From NCBI GenBank assembly GCA_024691045.1, contig JAILOC010000136.1:1-15540 (forward strand): a stretch of DNA of 15,540 nucleotides. Reading direction: 5' to 3'. The stretch is from Lachnospiraceae bacterium (GTDB lineage Bacteria > Bacillota_A > Clostridia > Lachnospirales > Lachnospiraceae). The notes beneath the pieces were generated by a model. That model worked only from the letters and a program-made list of their open reading frames with translations, was not told the DNA's origin and ran no database searches. Positions 1 through 10,615 of the stretch are shown piece by piece. The first letter of the stretch is position 1. Each line of letters begins with the position of its first letter. A program made the translations under genes and the position numbers.

Positions 1-8
1 AAAATTTG

Positions 9-37
9 TTGACAAAGAGTCTGCTTTTTAGTATATT
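9..37 (+). promoter_or_regulatory. Sigma-A promoter of tRNA-Gly
   Basis: A perfect -35 box TTGACA (9-14) is followed after exactly 17 bases by TATATT (32-37), which matches the -10 consensus at 5 of 6 positions. Transcription would start near 44, about 20 bases before the mature tRNA. This is the strongest promoter in the window, as is usual for a stable RNA gene. Confidence 0.85.
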
Positions 38-65
38 AACTTTTGTCGTGCGAAAGCAGACTGAT

Positions 66-138
66 GCGACAGTAGCTTAGTTGGTAAAGCGCCACCTTGC
101 CAAGGTGGAGACCGCGGGTTCGAGCCCCGTCTGTCGCT
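66..138 (+). tRNA. tRNA-Gly (anticodon GCC)
   Basis: The 73-base gene folds into a full cloverleaf. The acceptor arm is GCGACAG (66-72) with CTGTCGC (131-137), followed by discriminator T138. It has a D arm with the TTGGTAA loop, an anticodon stem CCACC/GGTGG around the loop CTTGCCAAG (anticodon GCC, glycine GGC/GGU codons), and a T arm with GGTTCGAGCC. CCA is not encoded. It stands alone, between its own promoter and terminator, and its 3' end shows no duplicated attachment site inside the window. Confidence 0.97.
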
Positions 139-143
139 CTCAG

Positions 144-173
144 ACTTCCCTGATGATCAGGGAAGTTTTTTTA
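144..173 (+). terminator. Rho-independent terminator of tRNA-Gly
   Basis: A perfect 10-bp stem ACTTCCCTGA (144-153) / TCAGGGAAGT (157-166) with a 3-base loop is followed directly by a T run (166-172). It lies 6 bases after the tRNA end. Confidence 0.9.
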
Positions 174-195
174 TTCGATAAACCTCTTCAATTTT

Positions 196-218
196 TTACC
201 CCGGAATTACCGGGGTAA
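196..218. terminator. Hairpin between convergent tRNA-Gly and GH3-like gene
   Basis: A 9-bp stem TTACCCCGG (196-204) / CCGGGGTAA (210-218) with a 5-base loop starts 8 bases past the stop codon of the - strand GH3-like gene. On the + side it is followed by TTTTGTT, on the - side by an A-rich run without a U tract. It is most likely the end of the - strand operon, or a back-up for the tRNA terminator. As an intrinsic terminator it is weak in both directions. Confidence 0.5.
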
Positions 219-226
219 TTTTGTTA

Positions 227-2143
227 TCAGTATGTTATTCCTGTAAGGTCCACACCGAGAGCAAGTGCATCGGCTTCGTACTGAGCCCTCAGTTCTTCAA
301 GCCTGGCCGCATATCTGATGCGGTAGATCCTTATGAGTGCATCGTCAATCCTGTCTTCGGATACGACACCGTTTGCCACGCTTTCGATAATGCCCTCTAC
401 GGCTGCCCTGGGCTGAGGTGACGAATAGATCATGTCACATCCCGCTTTAAGTGCCATTACGGCGCTGTCGCCGGGTGTATAGTACTCTGTTATGGCCGCA
501 TCGCTCAAAGGCCCGCTTATGATGACTCCGTCGTATTTAAGTTCATCCCTGAGCACTCCGGTAACCGTCTTCTCCGAAAGTGTCGAAGGAAGTGAATCAT
601 TGTCAATCGAAGGATAGATGACATTACTCATCTGTATCATCTGGGCACCGGCATTTATCGCGGAAAGCCATACCTGGAATTCACACGCACGGAAGTCTTC
701 AATGCTCCTGTCGCAGAGCGCCCTTCCGTTCTTCGGATCCTGAGAAGAGGCGGCAAGTGAAGGGAAATACTTATATGCCGCAACTACTCCGCCCTGTGAA
801 AGTCCGTCAGCCATAGCGGTAACATAGGGTGTTACTGTCGAAGCATCGCTTCCGTATGTTGAATTTTCGCCTATTCCTCCGGCGGTTACGGCAAGGTCCG
901 CAACAGGCGCGAAATCAACGCCTATGCCCACAGCGGAAAGTCCTGTTCCTATAGCCATACCGTTGGCAACCACAGCCTCGACATCACCGCTCTCCGCGGC
1001 CTGCGCGGGCGTCATGACGTTTTCGACAGCTCCCGTTCCGACAAGTCCGGATTCATTAAGTCCGGTCTCGCTCGTTGCGAAGAATACGGGACGGCTTACC
1101 ATATTCGCTGTGTTGGATACCATCGTGGCGAACTGATCGGTAGCATTGACATTCCTGGAAGAATATACGATTCCGCCGGGACAGAAGTCACTGAGTGCCG
1201 CTGCGGTTCCGTCTCCCGCGATGACAACCCTGTCAACGCCCGTAATAGATTCGGGAGTGATGAACATTATTCCCTGAACCTTTTCCTCGAGCGTCATCTG
1301 TGAGATTTCCGCTTCGATCTCGGCATCAAGAAGCTGCAAAGGGGTATCCCCGAGCTCTTCGACCGTATGGACCTCGGGAACCGGCTCCGGCTCGGCCTGA
1401 GCATTTGCTTCTTCTTCAAGCTGTTGCTGAAGTTCAAGCTCCGCTGCAGCCTGTGCTTCCTTTATTGCCCTTGAACGGTTAACGAAATATCTGATACCGA
1501 AATAAAGTCCGAGTCCTATTACTGCGATTATAAGGAAAAGAATAATATACGCCGTAACCTGCTGGCGTATTCTCTTTTTATGTCTTGCCTCGCGTCTGAT
1601 CCTCTCGTTCTCGGTCTGCTCTCTTAAAGCATTTCTGCTGACCCTGGATTTTTCGGAGGAACCCTTCTTCTCTTCTCCGGCATCTTCCGAAGTCTCTTCA
1701 GAGGCGTCACCGGATTCTTCGTCAGGTGTGTTTTCTTCCGATGCGGACTCTTCGTTGATCGCTTCTTCCGTCACGATCTCTTCCTCGGAAATACTATCCG
1801 AATCGCTCTCACCCGGGTTTTCCGTTTCCTCCGTGATGCTTTCCGCAGGTGCTTCCCCGGATGGATCCGCATCTGATCCTTCGACCGCTCCTTCCGAGGC
1901 AGCTGCCGTATCCGCCTCATCCGAAGCAGCAGCTTCAGGCACGGCTTCTTCGGCGGGTGCTTTTACGGTCTCTTCCGAGACCTCTTCGGGCTCACCATCC
2001 TCCAGGGGATCTGCAAAGATAAGCTCTTCAGTCTCTCCGCCGACTTCCGAACCGGCTTTCTCTTCTTCCGCCCTGATCTCGGAAGTATTCAGTGCGGCAG
2101 TATCCTGATTTACTTTCTTATTTTTCTTTTTGTGTCTGCTCAA
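227..2143 (-). CDS. Membrane-anchored GH3-like protein, probably catalytically inactive
   Basis: A 638-residue protein. Residues 21-160 are a very acidic low-complexity Glu/Asp/Ser/Ala region. Residues 165-195 are Arg/Lys-rich, 197-221 form one membrane helix, 225-250 are a Glu/Gln/Ala coiled-coil-like stalk, and about 270-615 are a glycoside hydrolase family 3 N-terminal domain. The basic residues before the helix predict a cytoplasmic acidic tail and an extracellular GH3 domain. Family landmarks remain: MTLEEKVQG (283-291), FAPVADL (411-417), TLSEKTVTGVLRDEL (521-535). In active NagZ-type GH3 enzymes, however, KHFPGHG and the following DxH supply the acid/base dyad, and the S/T-D-D-L motif supplies the nucleophile. 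Here these read KYFPSLA (458-464), a His-less loop, and SGPL (543-546), so both catalytic elements look lost. The gene starts with TTG, backed by a good Shine-Dalgarno; no other Met occurs before residue 284. It follows the aspartate kinase gene by 36 bp. It may be a wall-sugar binding or scaffold protein (inference). Confidence 0.85.
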   Translation of the reverse strand: MSRHKKKNKKVNQDTAALNTSEIRAEEEKAGSEVGGETEELIFADPLEDGEPEEVSEETVKAPAEEAVPEAAASDEADTAAASEGAVEGSDADPSGEAPAESITEETENPGESDSDSISEEEIVTEEAINEESASEENTPDEESGDASEETSEDAGEEKKGSSEKSRVSRNALREQTENERIRREARHKKRIRQQVTAYIILFLIIAVIGLGLYFGIRYFVNRSRAIKEAQAAAELELQQQLEEEANAQAEPEPVPEVHTVEELGDTPLQLLDAEIEAEISQMTLEEKVQGIMFITPESITGVDRVVIAGDGTAAALSDFCPGGIVYSSRNVNATDQFATMVSNTANMVSRPVFFATSETGLNESGLVGTGAVENVMTPAQAAESGDVEAVVANGMAIGTGLSAVGIGVDFAPVADLAVTAGGIGENSTYGSDASTVTPYVTAMADGLSQGGVVAAYKYFPSLAASSQDPKNGRALCDRSIEDFRACEFQVWLSAINAGAQMIQMSNVIYPSIDNDSLPSTLSEKTVTGVLRDELKYDGVIISGPLSDAAITEYYTPGDSAVMALKAGCDMIYSSPQPRAAVEGIIESVANGVVSEDRIDDALIRIYRIRYAARLEELRAQYEADALALGVDLTGITY

Positions 2144-2150
2144 CTTTCCG

Positions 2151-2157
2151 GCTCCTT
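2151..2157 (-). promoter_or_regulatory. Shine-Dalgarno that fixes a TTG start (GH3-like gene)
   Basis: On the - strand AAGGAGC stands 7 bases before TTG at 2143. It supports the non-ATG start, since the reading frame has no ATG for the next 280 codons. Confidence 0.75.
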
Positions 2158-2179
2158 AAATTCTGAAAACAGGAAATGA

Positions 2180-3502
2180 TCAAAGTTTTGTTTCGACGAA
2201 AATATCATAGATCGCTCTGATCGCAGTCTCGAAATCTGAATTTGCAACACCGATGATGATGTTGATCTCGGATGAACCCTGATCGATCATCTTGACGTTG
2301 ACATGTGCATGGGCAAGTGCGGAGAAGATCCTTCCCGCGGTACCTCTTGTCGACTTCATTCCTCTTCCAACGACAGCGATGAGTGCGAGATCCGATTCGA
2401 TATCAATGGTGTCGGGATCGGTCATTCTGCGGATTGATGAAACAACGCTCTGTTCCTTATCCCTGAACTCATCCTGGTGTACAAATACGGTCATGGTATC
2501 GATGCCGGAAGGAAGATGCTCGAAGGATATGTTGTTCTCCTCGAACGCCTGAAGAACCCTTCTTCCGAATCCAATCTCGGAGTTCATCATGTCCTTGTCG
2601 ACATTTACAGCGCAGAATCCCTTCTTGCCTGCGATACCGGTGATGACATACTTTGATTTCTTGGATGTGGTACCTACGATCCATGTTCCGTCGTCTGCGG
2701 GATCGTTGGTATTTCTGATGTTGATGGGGATGCCTTCCTGTCTTACGGGGAAGATGGCATCCTCGTGAAGAACTCCCGCTCCCATGTATGCGAGCTCTCT
2801 GAGTTCCCTGTAGGTAATGGTCTCAATCTTGGCGGGATTCTTGATGATCCTGGGATCGGCGATCATAAATCCGGATACATCGGTCCAGTTCTCATACACA
2901 TCAGCATGGATGGCACGTGCAACGATTGAACCTGTTATATCGGATCCGCCTCTTGAGAAGGTCTTAACGGTGCCGTCGGCATATGCTCCGTAGAATCCGG
3001 GAATGACGGCTCTTTCAACCTTTGAGAGTTTGGTGCCGAGTTTCTTATATGTCTTCTCGGCTTCGTAGTTATCGGTCTTCTTGTCAAAGATAATATAATC
3101 AGCAGGATCAAGAAATTCATATCCGAGATATGCGGCCATGATACGTCCGTTGAGATATTCACCTCTTGATGCGGCATAATCCTTGTCGGCACCGCCTTTG
3201 AGATTCTTTTCGATCAGCTTGAACTCATCGGACAGATCGAGCTTTATACCGAGTCCCTTGATTATCTCATCATATCTTGCACGGATATTCTTGAGCACTT
3301 CGGAGAAGCTTCTGTCATCTGACACACTGTCATAAAGATTGTAGAGCATATCGGTGACCTTGGTGTCTCTGGGAGATCTCTTTCCGGGAGCGGAAGGAAC
3401 AACATACCTTCTCTCGGGATCCGCCTTGATGATATCTCCTACTTTCTTGAACTGCTCGGCCGATGCAAGTGAACTTCCGCCGAATTTTACTACCTTTGCC
3501 AT
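2180..3502 (-). CDS. Aspartate kinase (monofunctional, two ACT domains)
   Basis: Phosphorylates L-aspartate to aspartyl-4-phosphate, the first step to lysine, threonine and methionine. At 440 residues it has the length of the monofunctional large type (like B. subtilis ThrD/YclM and E. coli LysC). Seen in order: the nucleotide-binding start VKFGGSSLA (5-13), VVPSAPGKR (34-42), SRGEYLNGRIMAAYL (112-126), SRGGSDITGSIVARAI (183-198), WTDVSG (206-211) with MIADPR, and HEDAIFPV (246-253). Two C-terminal ACT domains follow (about 286-350 and 371-437, with INIIIGV in the second), so feedback control by an aspartate-family amino acid is expected. Which one cannot be read from the sequence. It lies 23 bp after hom, and together they give steps 1 and 3 of the homoserine pathway; asd is not in the window. 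The ATG has an upstream AAGAGGA at a somewhat long spacing. Confidence 0.95.
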   Translation of the reverse strand: MAKVVKFGGSSLASAEQFKKVGDIIKADPERRYVVPSAPGKRSPRDTKVTDMLYNLYDSVSDDRSFSEVLKNIRARYDEIIKGLGIKLDLSDEFKLIEKNLKGGADKDYAASRGEYLNGRIMAAYLGYEFLDPADYIIFDKKTDNYEAEKTYKKLGTKLSKVERAVIPGFYGAYADGTVKTFSRGGSDITGSIVARAIHADVYENWTDVSGFMIADPRIIKNPAKIETITYRELRELAYMGAGVLHEDAIFPVRQEGIPINIRNTNDPADDGTWIVGTTSKKSKYVITGIAGKKGFCAVNVDKDMMNSEIGFGRRVLQAFEENNISFEHLPSGIDTMTVFVHQDEFRDKEQSVVSSIRRMTDPDTIDIESDLALIAVVGRGMKSTRGTAGRIFSALAHAHVNVKMIDQGSSEINIIIGVANSDFETAIRAIYDIFVETKL

Positions 3503-3525
3503 TTTTCCATATTCCTCTTTATTGA

Positions 3526-4734
3526 TTATTCGTAGATCATGATCCAGTTTTCTGTAATGCCGTTATCGGAATCGAACTTATCCTCGATAGAAGGGCTGTC
3601 CATAGGCTGAGTGATCAGTCCGAACTTTCCTTCACATACACCGATCTCTTCCGCGCCTTCAAAAAGAGCCTTGGCCTTATCTGCATTGCCGGCATCGAAT
3701 CTTACAAGATATCTGTATTTATCATCAGAATTCGCTCTTACCCTTACGGGCACATCATCCCATCCGGAATACATGGTTGAAGAGCCTTTTCTCGCAGCAT
3801 CGATGACATCTGCAACAACAGCGCTCGCGGTTGCAAGCTTGCCTGCGCCCTTGCCGTAATACATAGTCTCTCCGAGCATATTGCCGGTGACAAATATTGC
3901 GTTGAAAACATCATTCACGCCTGCAAGAGGATGGTTCTTTGAAAGCATAAAAGGAGCGACTTGCGTCGAAACCGAATCATCCTCGTACCTCTTTGTGATT
4001 CCGAGAAGCCTGATCCTGAAGCCTGCTTTGGATGCAAGTGCTATATCGCTCTTGTCGATATCCATGATTCCCGTCGTGGGAACTTTATCGGAATCTACGA
4101 AATGACCTGACATTATATCTGCCAAAATGGAGATCTTTCTTGCCGTATCATGACCCGCGATATCCGCTGTAGGGTCTGCCTCCGCATATCCGAGCTCCTG
4201 GGCTGTCTTAAGAGTCTCATCAAAGCCTGCCCCTTCCTCTTCCATCTTGGTGAGGATGAAGTTGGTGGTTCCGTTAAGTATACCTGCGATCTGTGTGATC
4301 CTCTCTGCGGTAAGAGCGGTGGTAAGGGCACGGAGAACGGGAATTCCGCCTCCGACACTTGCCTCGAAAAGATATGCGCATCCGTTTGCTTTCGCAAGCT
4401 TTATAAGCTCGGCACCGTGCATGGCAACGAGCTCCTTATTGGATGTGCATACGCTCTTTCCTTTCTCGAGAGCAGCCTTGGTGAACTTATAAGCGGCACC
4501 CGTTCCTCCCATGGTCTCGCAGATGATCGAAACCTCGGGATCGTCTATTATGACATTTACGTCATGAACTATCTTCGCCTCATTGGGGTCGCCCGGAAAA
4601 TCGAGGAGATCAAGGATATACTTTACCGAAACCTTGTCTCCGGATGCGGCGGATACGATATCGTTGTTGCGGTCTATAACTTCGACAACACCGCTTCCTA
4701 CGGTTCCGTATCCGAATACAGCAACATGAATCAT
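3526..4734 (-). CDS. hom: Homoserine dehydrogenase
   Basis: Reduces aspartate-4-semialdehyde to homoserine with NAD(P)H, the branch point to threonine and methionine. The 402-residue protein shows the Rossmann motif GYGTVG (8-13), TSNKELVA (98-105), ASVGGGIPVL (125-134), GILNGTTNFIL (151-161), the homoserine dehydrogenase signature AQELGYAEADPTADI...GHDTARK (178-200), and a late conserved GKGAGKLATASAVVADV (294-310). The tail from about 338 (YRYLVRFDA...) is short and could be a reduced ACT-like regulatory domain. It sits 24 bp after glyA and 23 bp before the aspartate kinase gene. GGAG 9 bases before the ATG serves as ribosome binding site. Confidence 0.96.
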   Translation of the reverse strand: MIHVAVFGYGTVGSGVVEVIDRNNDIVSAASGDKVSVKYILDLLDFPGDPNEAKIVHDVNVIIDDPEVSIICETMGGTGAAYKFTKAALEKGKSVCTSNKELVAMHGAELIKLAKANGCAYLFEASVGGGIPVLRALTTALTAERITQIAGILNGTTNFILTKMEEEGAGFDETLKTAQELGYAEADPTADIAGHDTARKISILADIMSGHFVDSDKVPTTGIMDIDKSDIALASKAGFRIRLLGITKRYEDDSVSTQVAPFMLSKNHPLAGVNDVFNAIFVTGNMLGETMYYGKGAGKLATASAVVADVIDAARKGSSTMYSGWDDVPVRVRANSDDKYRYLVRFDAGNADKAKALFEGAEEIGVCEGKFGLITQPMDSPSIEDKFDSDNGITENWIMIYE

Positions 4735-4758
4735 TTCTTTAACTCCAGTCTGTCTATA

Positions 4759-6000
4759 TTACTTGTTCAAAGGATATTTCTCGGTAAGTGCCATAACGAT
4801 GGCCTTAGCCTTTTCTACGCCTGCTTCCCTCTCCTTGACGATGATGCTGATAGCCTCGGCAATCTGATCCATATCCTCAGTCTTAAGTCCTCTTGATGTA
4901 ACTGCGGGAGTCCCGAGTCTGATACCGCTGGTTACATTGGGCTTCTGGGGATCGTTAGGAATGGTGTTCTTGTTGGCGGTAAGATGAGCCTCGTCCATGA
5001 GAGCCTCGATCTCCTTGCCGGTAAGATTAAAAGGAGTGAGGTCAAGGAGCATAAGATGGTTATCGGTTCCGCCCGAAACGATCTTGAGTCCTCTTGAGAT
5101 AAGTCCCTTTGCAAGAGCCTGAGCGTTGTCAACGATTCCCTGCTGGTAAACCTTGAATGAAGGATCGAGAGCCTCCTTGAAGCATACAGCCTTGGCTGCG
5201 ATAACATGCATAAGAGGTCCGCCCTGGATTCCGGGGAATACTGCCTTGTTAAGCTTGTGCTCCTTGGCGAACTCTGCGCTTGAAAGGATGAGTCCTCCTC
5301 TGGGGCCGCGAAGTGTCTTGTGTGTGGTGGTTGTAACGACATCCGCATAGGGGATGGGGCTGGGATGAAGTCCTGCGGCAACAAGTCCTGCGATGTGAGC
5401 CATGTCTACCATGAGGAATGCGCCGACCTCATCTGCGATCTCCCTGAAACGCTTGAAGTCGATGGTACGTGCGTAAGCGGAAGCTCCGGCGATGATCATC
5501 CTGGGCTTGCACTCTTTTGCGATCTCCTCAAGCTTATCGTAATCGATGAATCCGTCATCATTTACACCGTAAGGAACAATGTTGAAATAGGTTCCGGAAA
5601 TGTTAGCGGGTGAACCGTGGGTAAGATGTCCGCCGTGATCAAGGTTCATTCCCATTACGGTATCACCGGGCTGAAGAAGTGCGAACTGTACCGCAAGATT
5701 TGCCTGTGCTCCCGAGTGGGGCTGAACGTTTGCATAGGTACATCCGTAAAGTTCCATTGCACGGTTTCTTGCAAGCTCCTCGACAACGTCTACGCACTCG
5801 CATCCGCCGTAGTAACGCTTTCCGGGATATCCTTCCGCATACTTGTTGGTGAGAGGGCTGCCCATTGCAGCCATAACAGCCTTGCTTACCCAGTTCTCGG
5901 AAGCTATGAGCTCGAGGTGGGAGTTCTGTCTTTCCTGCTCACTGACGATGGCGTCTGCAATCTCGGGATCTACTTTTCTTACTTCATCAAGCGAATACAT
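4759..6000 (-). CDS. glyA: Serine hydroxymethyltransferase
   Basis: A PLP enzyme that converts serine plus tetrahydrofolate to glycine plus 5,10-methylene-THF, the main source of one-carbon units. The 413 residues are full family length. Motifs: [12 protein letters not shown] (28-39), [18 protein letters not shown] (51-68), [10 protein letters not shown] (95-104), the PLP-binding signature [14 protein letters not shown] (223-236) with the Schiff-base Lys228, and [14 protein letters not shown] (358-371). A perfect AGGAGG (6008-6013 on the + strand) lies 7 bases before the ATG. It heads the glyA-hom-ask set, coupling glycine/one-carbon flux with homoserine synthesis. Only 62 bp separate it from the histidine kinase gene, with no terminator in between and no room for a glycine or THF riboswitch, so it may be read from an upstream promoter. 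Confidence 0.98.
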   Translation of the reverse strand: MYSLDEVRKVDPEIADAIVSEQERQNSHLELIASENWVSKAVMAAMGSPLTNKYAEGYPGKRYYGGCECVDVVEELARNRAMELYGCTYANVQPHSGAQANLAVQFALLQPGDTVMGMNLDHGGHLTHGSPANISGTYFNIVPYGVNDDGFIDYDKLEEIAKECKPRMIIAGASAYARTIDFKRFREIADEVGAFLMVDMAHIAGLVAAGLHPSPIPYADVVTTTTHKTLRGPRGGLILSSAEFAKEHKLNKAVFPGIQGGPLMHVIAAKAVCFKEALDPSFKVYQQGIVDNAQALAKGLISRGLKIVSGGTDNHLMLLDLTPFNLTGKEIEALMDEAHLTANKNTIPNDPQKPNVTSGIRLGTPAVTSRGLKTEDMDQIAEAISIIVKEREAGVEKAKAIVMALTEKYPLNK

Positions 6001-6062
6001 TTAAAAACCTCCTGAAAATATAATTCTTGTTTCGTTTGTTATATTATTTGTCATTCCGGTTC

Positions 6063-8528
<2,466 letters not shown>

Positions 8529-8535
8529 ATGAACA

Positions 8536-8542
8536 CTCCCCC
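8536..8542 (-). promoter_or_regulatory. Shine-Dalgarno that fixes the histidine kinase start
   Basis: GGGGGAG on the - strand, 7 bases before ATG at 8528. The upstream TTG (8579) and ATG (8552) have no comparable site. Confidence 0.75.
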
Positions 8543-8587
8543 GGATAGTCATAAGCCATACAAAGCTGGAAAGGCACAATCGTAATT

Positions 8588-8616
8588 ATTTTACTATCAA
8601 ACGGCTATTTCATCAA
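8588..8616 (-). promoter_or_regulatory. Candidate sigma-A promoter of the histidine kinase (and possibly glyA-hom-ask)
   Basis: Read on the - strand, TTGATG (8611-8616) and TAAAAT (8588-8593) are separated by 17 bases. The -35 matches consensus at 4 of 6 positions and the -10 at 5 of 6. Transcription would begin near 8580, leaving a leader of about 50 bases before the ATG at 8528. It lies in the 99-bp gap after the SGNH-like gene. Confidence 0.6.
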
Positions 8617-8627
8617 GTAAAACGGCA

Positions 8628-9638
8628 CTAATTTAGGCCTGCAAAATCGACATTTCCGAGGTTTTCTTCGTCGTAATAAGTCATCGCGTACATGAGCCTG
8701 TCCAGCATCACTTTACGGCCTTTGTCGTTCAGCTTTCTTCCGTCCGTAAGGAACTCTTCCCCTCCGTTATAACTGATGCCCGTGTAGTAATTGTCCAGGA
8801 AGGTTATATCGTAATTGTCAACACACATCCTGTATTGTCCCAGGACATAATCCGAAAGATCGGCTCCCTGCGAATTGGGATGGTCCTCACAGGCTTCAAG
8901 CCGGCCGTCTGCCGACACGATATACATATAAGGGGCGGACATGACGATCACCCTTGCCTTCGGAGCATATGTCCCGAAAAGCTCGATCGTTGACGAAAAG
9001 CCGCCAAGGTATGTGGAAAAAGGGTCGGAATATTTGGAATCGTCGAGCCCCGTGGGAGTGGACCTTAAATAATCCTCCCCGTCATAGAAAAAAACGATCA
9101 CATCGACCGTGGTAATATCAAGGTCTTTGAGGGTTTCGAGTACAGCTTTTCCCTCCCCGGGAAAGTCAGCTCCCAGAACCCTTTCCGATTCCCCGATATC
9201 ATGTGAATAATCCTGTCCGGTACAGGCAACGCAAGCCAGATAATACGGTGAGAAAATGTTCATCGGATTATTCGTATAATCAAACGAAGGCTCCGTCATA
9301 CCGACATATGAACCGCTTACTGCGCAGTTTATGACGGTTGCTCCGGAAGCCTTTTCAAGCATGGCCGAAAGACCCTCCCCGCCTTCAGGCTTGTCGGCAA
9401 AGGGGGCATTTCCGAAAATGAGGATCGTCTCCTCATTCTGGCGTATAAGATTGTATTCATCATCCGTAAGGGGCATGATGTAGTCGTGTGATTCGAAATT
9501 GGCGACATGCTCATCGGAGCCTGTTATATCACCCAGCGTCACGACCCTTATCCATCCCTTCACTCTTGCTATCAGTGCGACTGCGATAGCCAGCACCGAC
9601 AGGGCAAAGATCAGATGAAACATCCTGGATCTGTTCAT
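8628..9638 (-). CDS. Membrane-anchored SGNH-hydrolase-like protein with degenerate active site
   Basis: A 336-residue protein with an N-terminal signal anchor (residues 7-25, positive residues before it), so the rest is probably extracellular. The layout resembles an SGNH/GDSL hydrolase: block I at TILIFGNAPF (71-80), block II at INCAVSGS (103-110), block III at VDVIVFFYDGEDY (178-190), a strand at ARVIVMSAPY (228-237), and block V at LTDGRKLNDKGRKVM (297-311). Active enzymes carry GDS in block I and DxxH (often DGxHLN) in block V. Here these positions read GNA and DGRKLN, so the usual Ser and His seem absent. A divergent enzyme or a binding protein related to AlgX/DltD-like wall modifiers is possible; family membership is inferred from motif order only. 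Its Shine-Dalgarno TAAGAGG (9644-9650) overlaps the map stop codon, which suggests translational coupling. Confidence 0.65.
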   Translation of the reverse strand: MNRSRMFHLIFALSVLAIAVALIARVKGWIRVVTLGDITGSDEHVANFESHDYIMPLTDDEYNLIRQNEETILIFGNAPFADKPEGGEGLSAMLEKASGATVINCAVSGSYVGMTEPSFDYTNNPMNIFSPYYLACVACTGQDYSHDIGESERVLGADFPGEGKAVLETLKDLDITTVDVIVFFYDGEDYLRSTPTGLDDSKYSDPFSTYLGGFSSTIELFGTYAPKARVIVMSAPYMYIVSADGRLEACEDHPNSQGADLSDYVLGQYRMCVDNYDITFLDNYYTGISYNGGEEFLTDGRKLNDKGRKVMLDRLMYAMTYYDEENLGNVDFAGLN

Positions 9639-9647
9639 ATAATCCTC

Positions 9648-10589
9648 TTACCAGCAGAGAACTTCGTTTCCTTCTTCGGTTATAAGAACCATTATCTCCC
9701 ACTGTGCGGAAGGCATTCCGTCCCTGGTCGAAACCTCCCAGCCATTGGATTTATCGGTCACAATGTCTTCTTTTCCCATATTCACCATGGGTTCGATGGT
9801 GAAGATCATTCCGGGCACAAGCAGCATTTCGGTGCCCTTTTTAGAGTGGTAGCCGACCCAGGGATCCTCGTGGAACTCAAGACCCACACCGTGTCCGCCT
9901 ATCTCCCTGACTATGGTGTAGCCATTGTCGTAGCAGTAATCGTGGACAGCCTGTCCGACATCACCCAGAAATCCCCAGGGCTTGGCATATTTGAGGCCTT
10001 CGTAGCAGGCTTCCCTTGTGATCCTGACCAGTCTCTCCTTTTCCTCGGATATCTCTCCGATGCAGAACATTCTCGATGAATCGGAAAAGAAACCGTTCAG
10101 TATGGTCGAACAGTCGACATTGACGATATCACCGCTTTTTAAGATGACCTTGTCAGAGGGAAAGCCGTGGCAAACCTGCTCATTTACGGAAGTGCAGACA
10201 CTGTAGGGATATCCCTCATAGTTAAGGGGTGCGGGGATCGCACCCGCTTCGATGCTCATATCGTAGACGATCCTGTCGATCTCGGACGTGGGCATTCCCT
10301 CACGGATCTCTTTTTCAATCCGGTCGAGGATAGCAATGTTGATCTTGCAGGATTCCCTGATCTTTTCTATCTGCTCCGGGGTCTTGAGTATGCTGTGATC
10401 AGGCGTGATCTTGCCGGAAAGCGCTATCTTTTTGATCTTGTCGTCGAATGCGGCGTGGCAGGTCTTGTACTTTCTGCCGCTTCCGCACCAGCATGCATCA
10501 TTTCTGCTGAGATGCCTTACAACCTCTTCCGAATGCTTAGCCATTTCGGGGCAGAGAAAGGCATCGTGATTTCTGGACGTGTTAGTCAT
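9648..10589 (-). CDS. map: Type I methionine aminopeptidase with N-terminal SEC-C zinc motif
   Basis: Removes the initiator Met from nascent proteins. The 313 residues comprise a SEC-C module (CWCGSGRKYKTCH, 33-45: Cys33, Cys35, Cys44, His45 as probable zinc ligands) and the pita-bread catalytic domain from about 65. Metal ligands by family pattern are Asp159 (NVDCS), Asp170 (FFSDSSRMF), His233 (GGHGVGLEFHEDP), Glu266 (FTIEPMVN) and Glu298 (QWEIMVL); the substrate-side His is His141 in CHGFP. The SEC-C extension is known from clostridial and other MetAPs and may aid ribosome docking. The ATG is preceded by AAAGGAGA. It is the first gene of the - strand run and shares an intergenic region with the divergent nrdG. 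Confidence 0.96.
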   Translation of the reverse strand: MTNTSRNHDAFLCPEMAKHSEEVVRHLSRNDACWCGSGRKYKTCHAAFDDKIKKIALSGKITPDHSILKTPEQIEKIRESCKINIAILDRIEKEIREGMPTSEIDRIVYDMSIEAGAIPAPLNYEGYPYSVCTSVNEQVCHGFPSDKVILKSGDIVNVDCSTILNGFFSDSSRMFCIGEISEEKERLVRITREACYEGLKYAKPWGFLGDVGQAVHDYCYDNGYTIVREIGGHGVGLEFHEDPWVGYHSKKGTEMLLVPGMIFTIEPMVNMGKEDIVTDKSNGWEVSTRDGMPSAQWEIMVLITEEGNEVLCW

Positions 10590-10615
10590 GACTATCTCCT
10601 TTACAAAACCGTAAT

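Noticed and set aside
66..230. Integration site at the tRNA-Gly 3' end
   Set aside because: No direct repeat of the tRNA end and no integrase or phage genes follow; the neighbours are housekeeping.
4150..4896. 248-codon + strand frame across hom and glyA
   Set aside because: Runs antisense to homoserine dehydrogenase motifs and the glyA end; no family resemblance.
6001..6062. Glycine or THF riboswitch before glyA
   Set aside because: Only 62 bp, AT-rich and without paired elements beyond the ribosome binding site.
8529..8579. Histidine kinase start at TTG 8579 or ATG 8552
   Set aside because: No Shine-Dalgarno, and 8579 lies at the predicted transcription start; ATG 8528 has GGGGGAG at good spacing.
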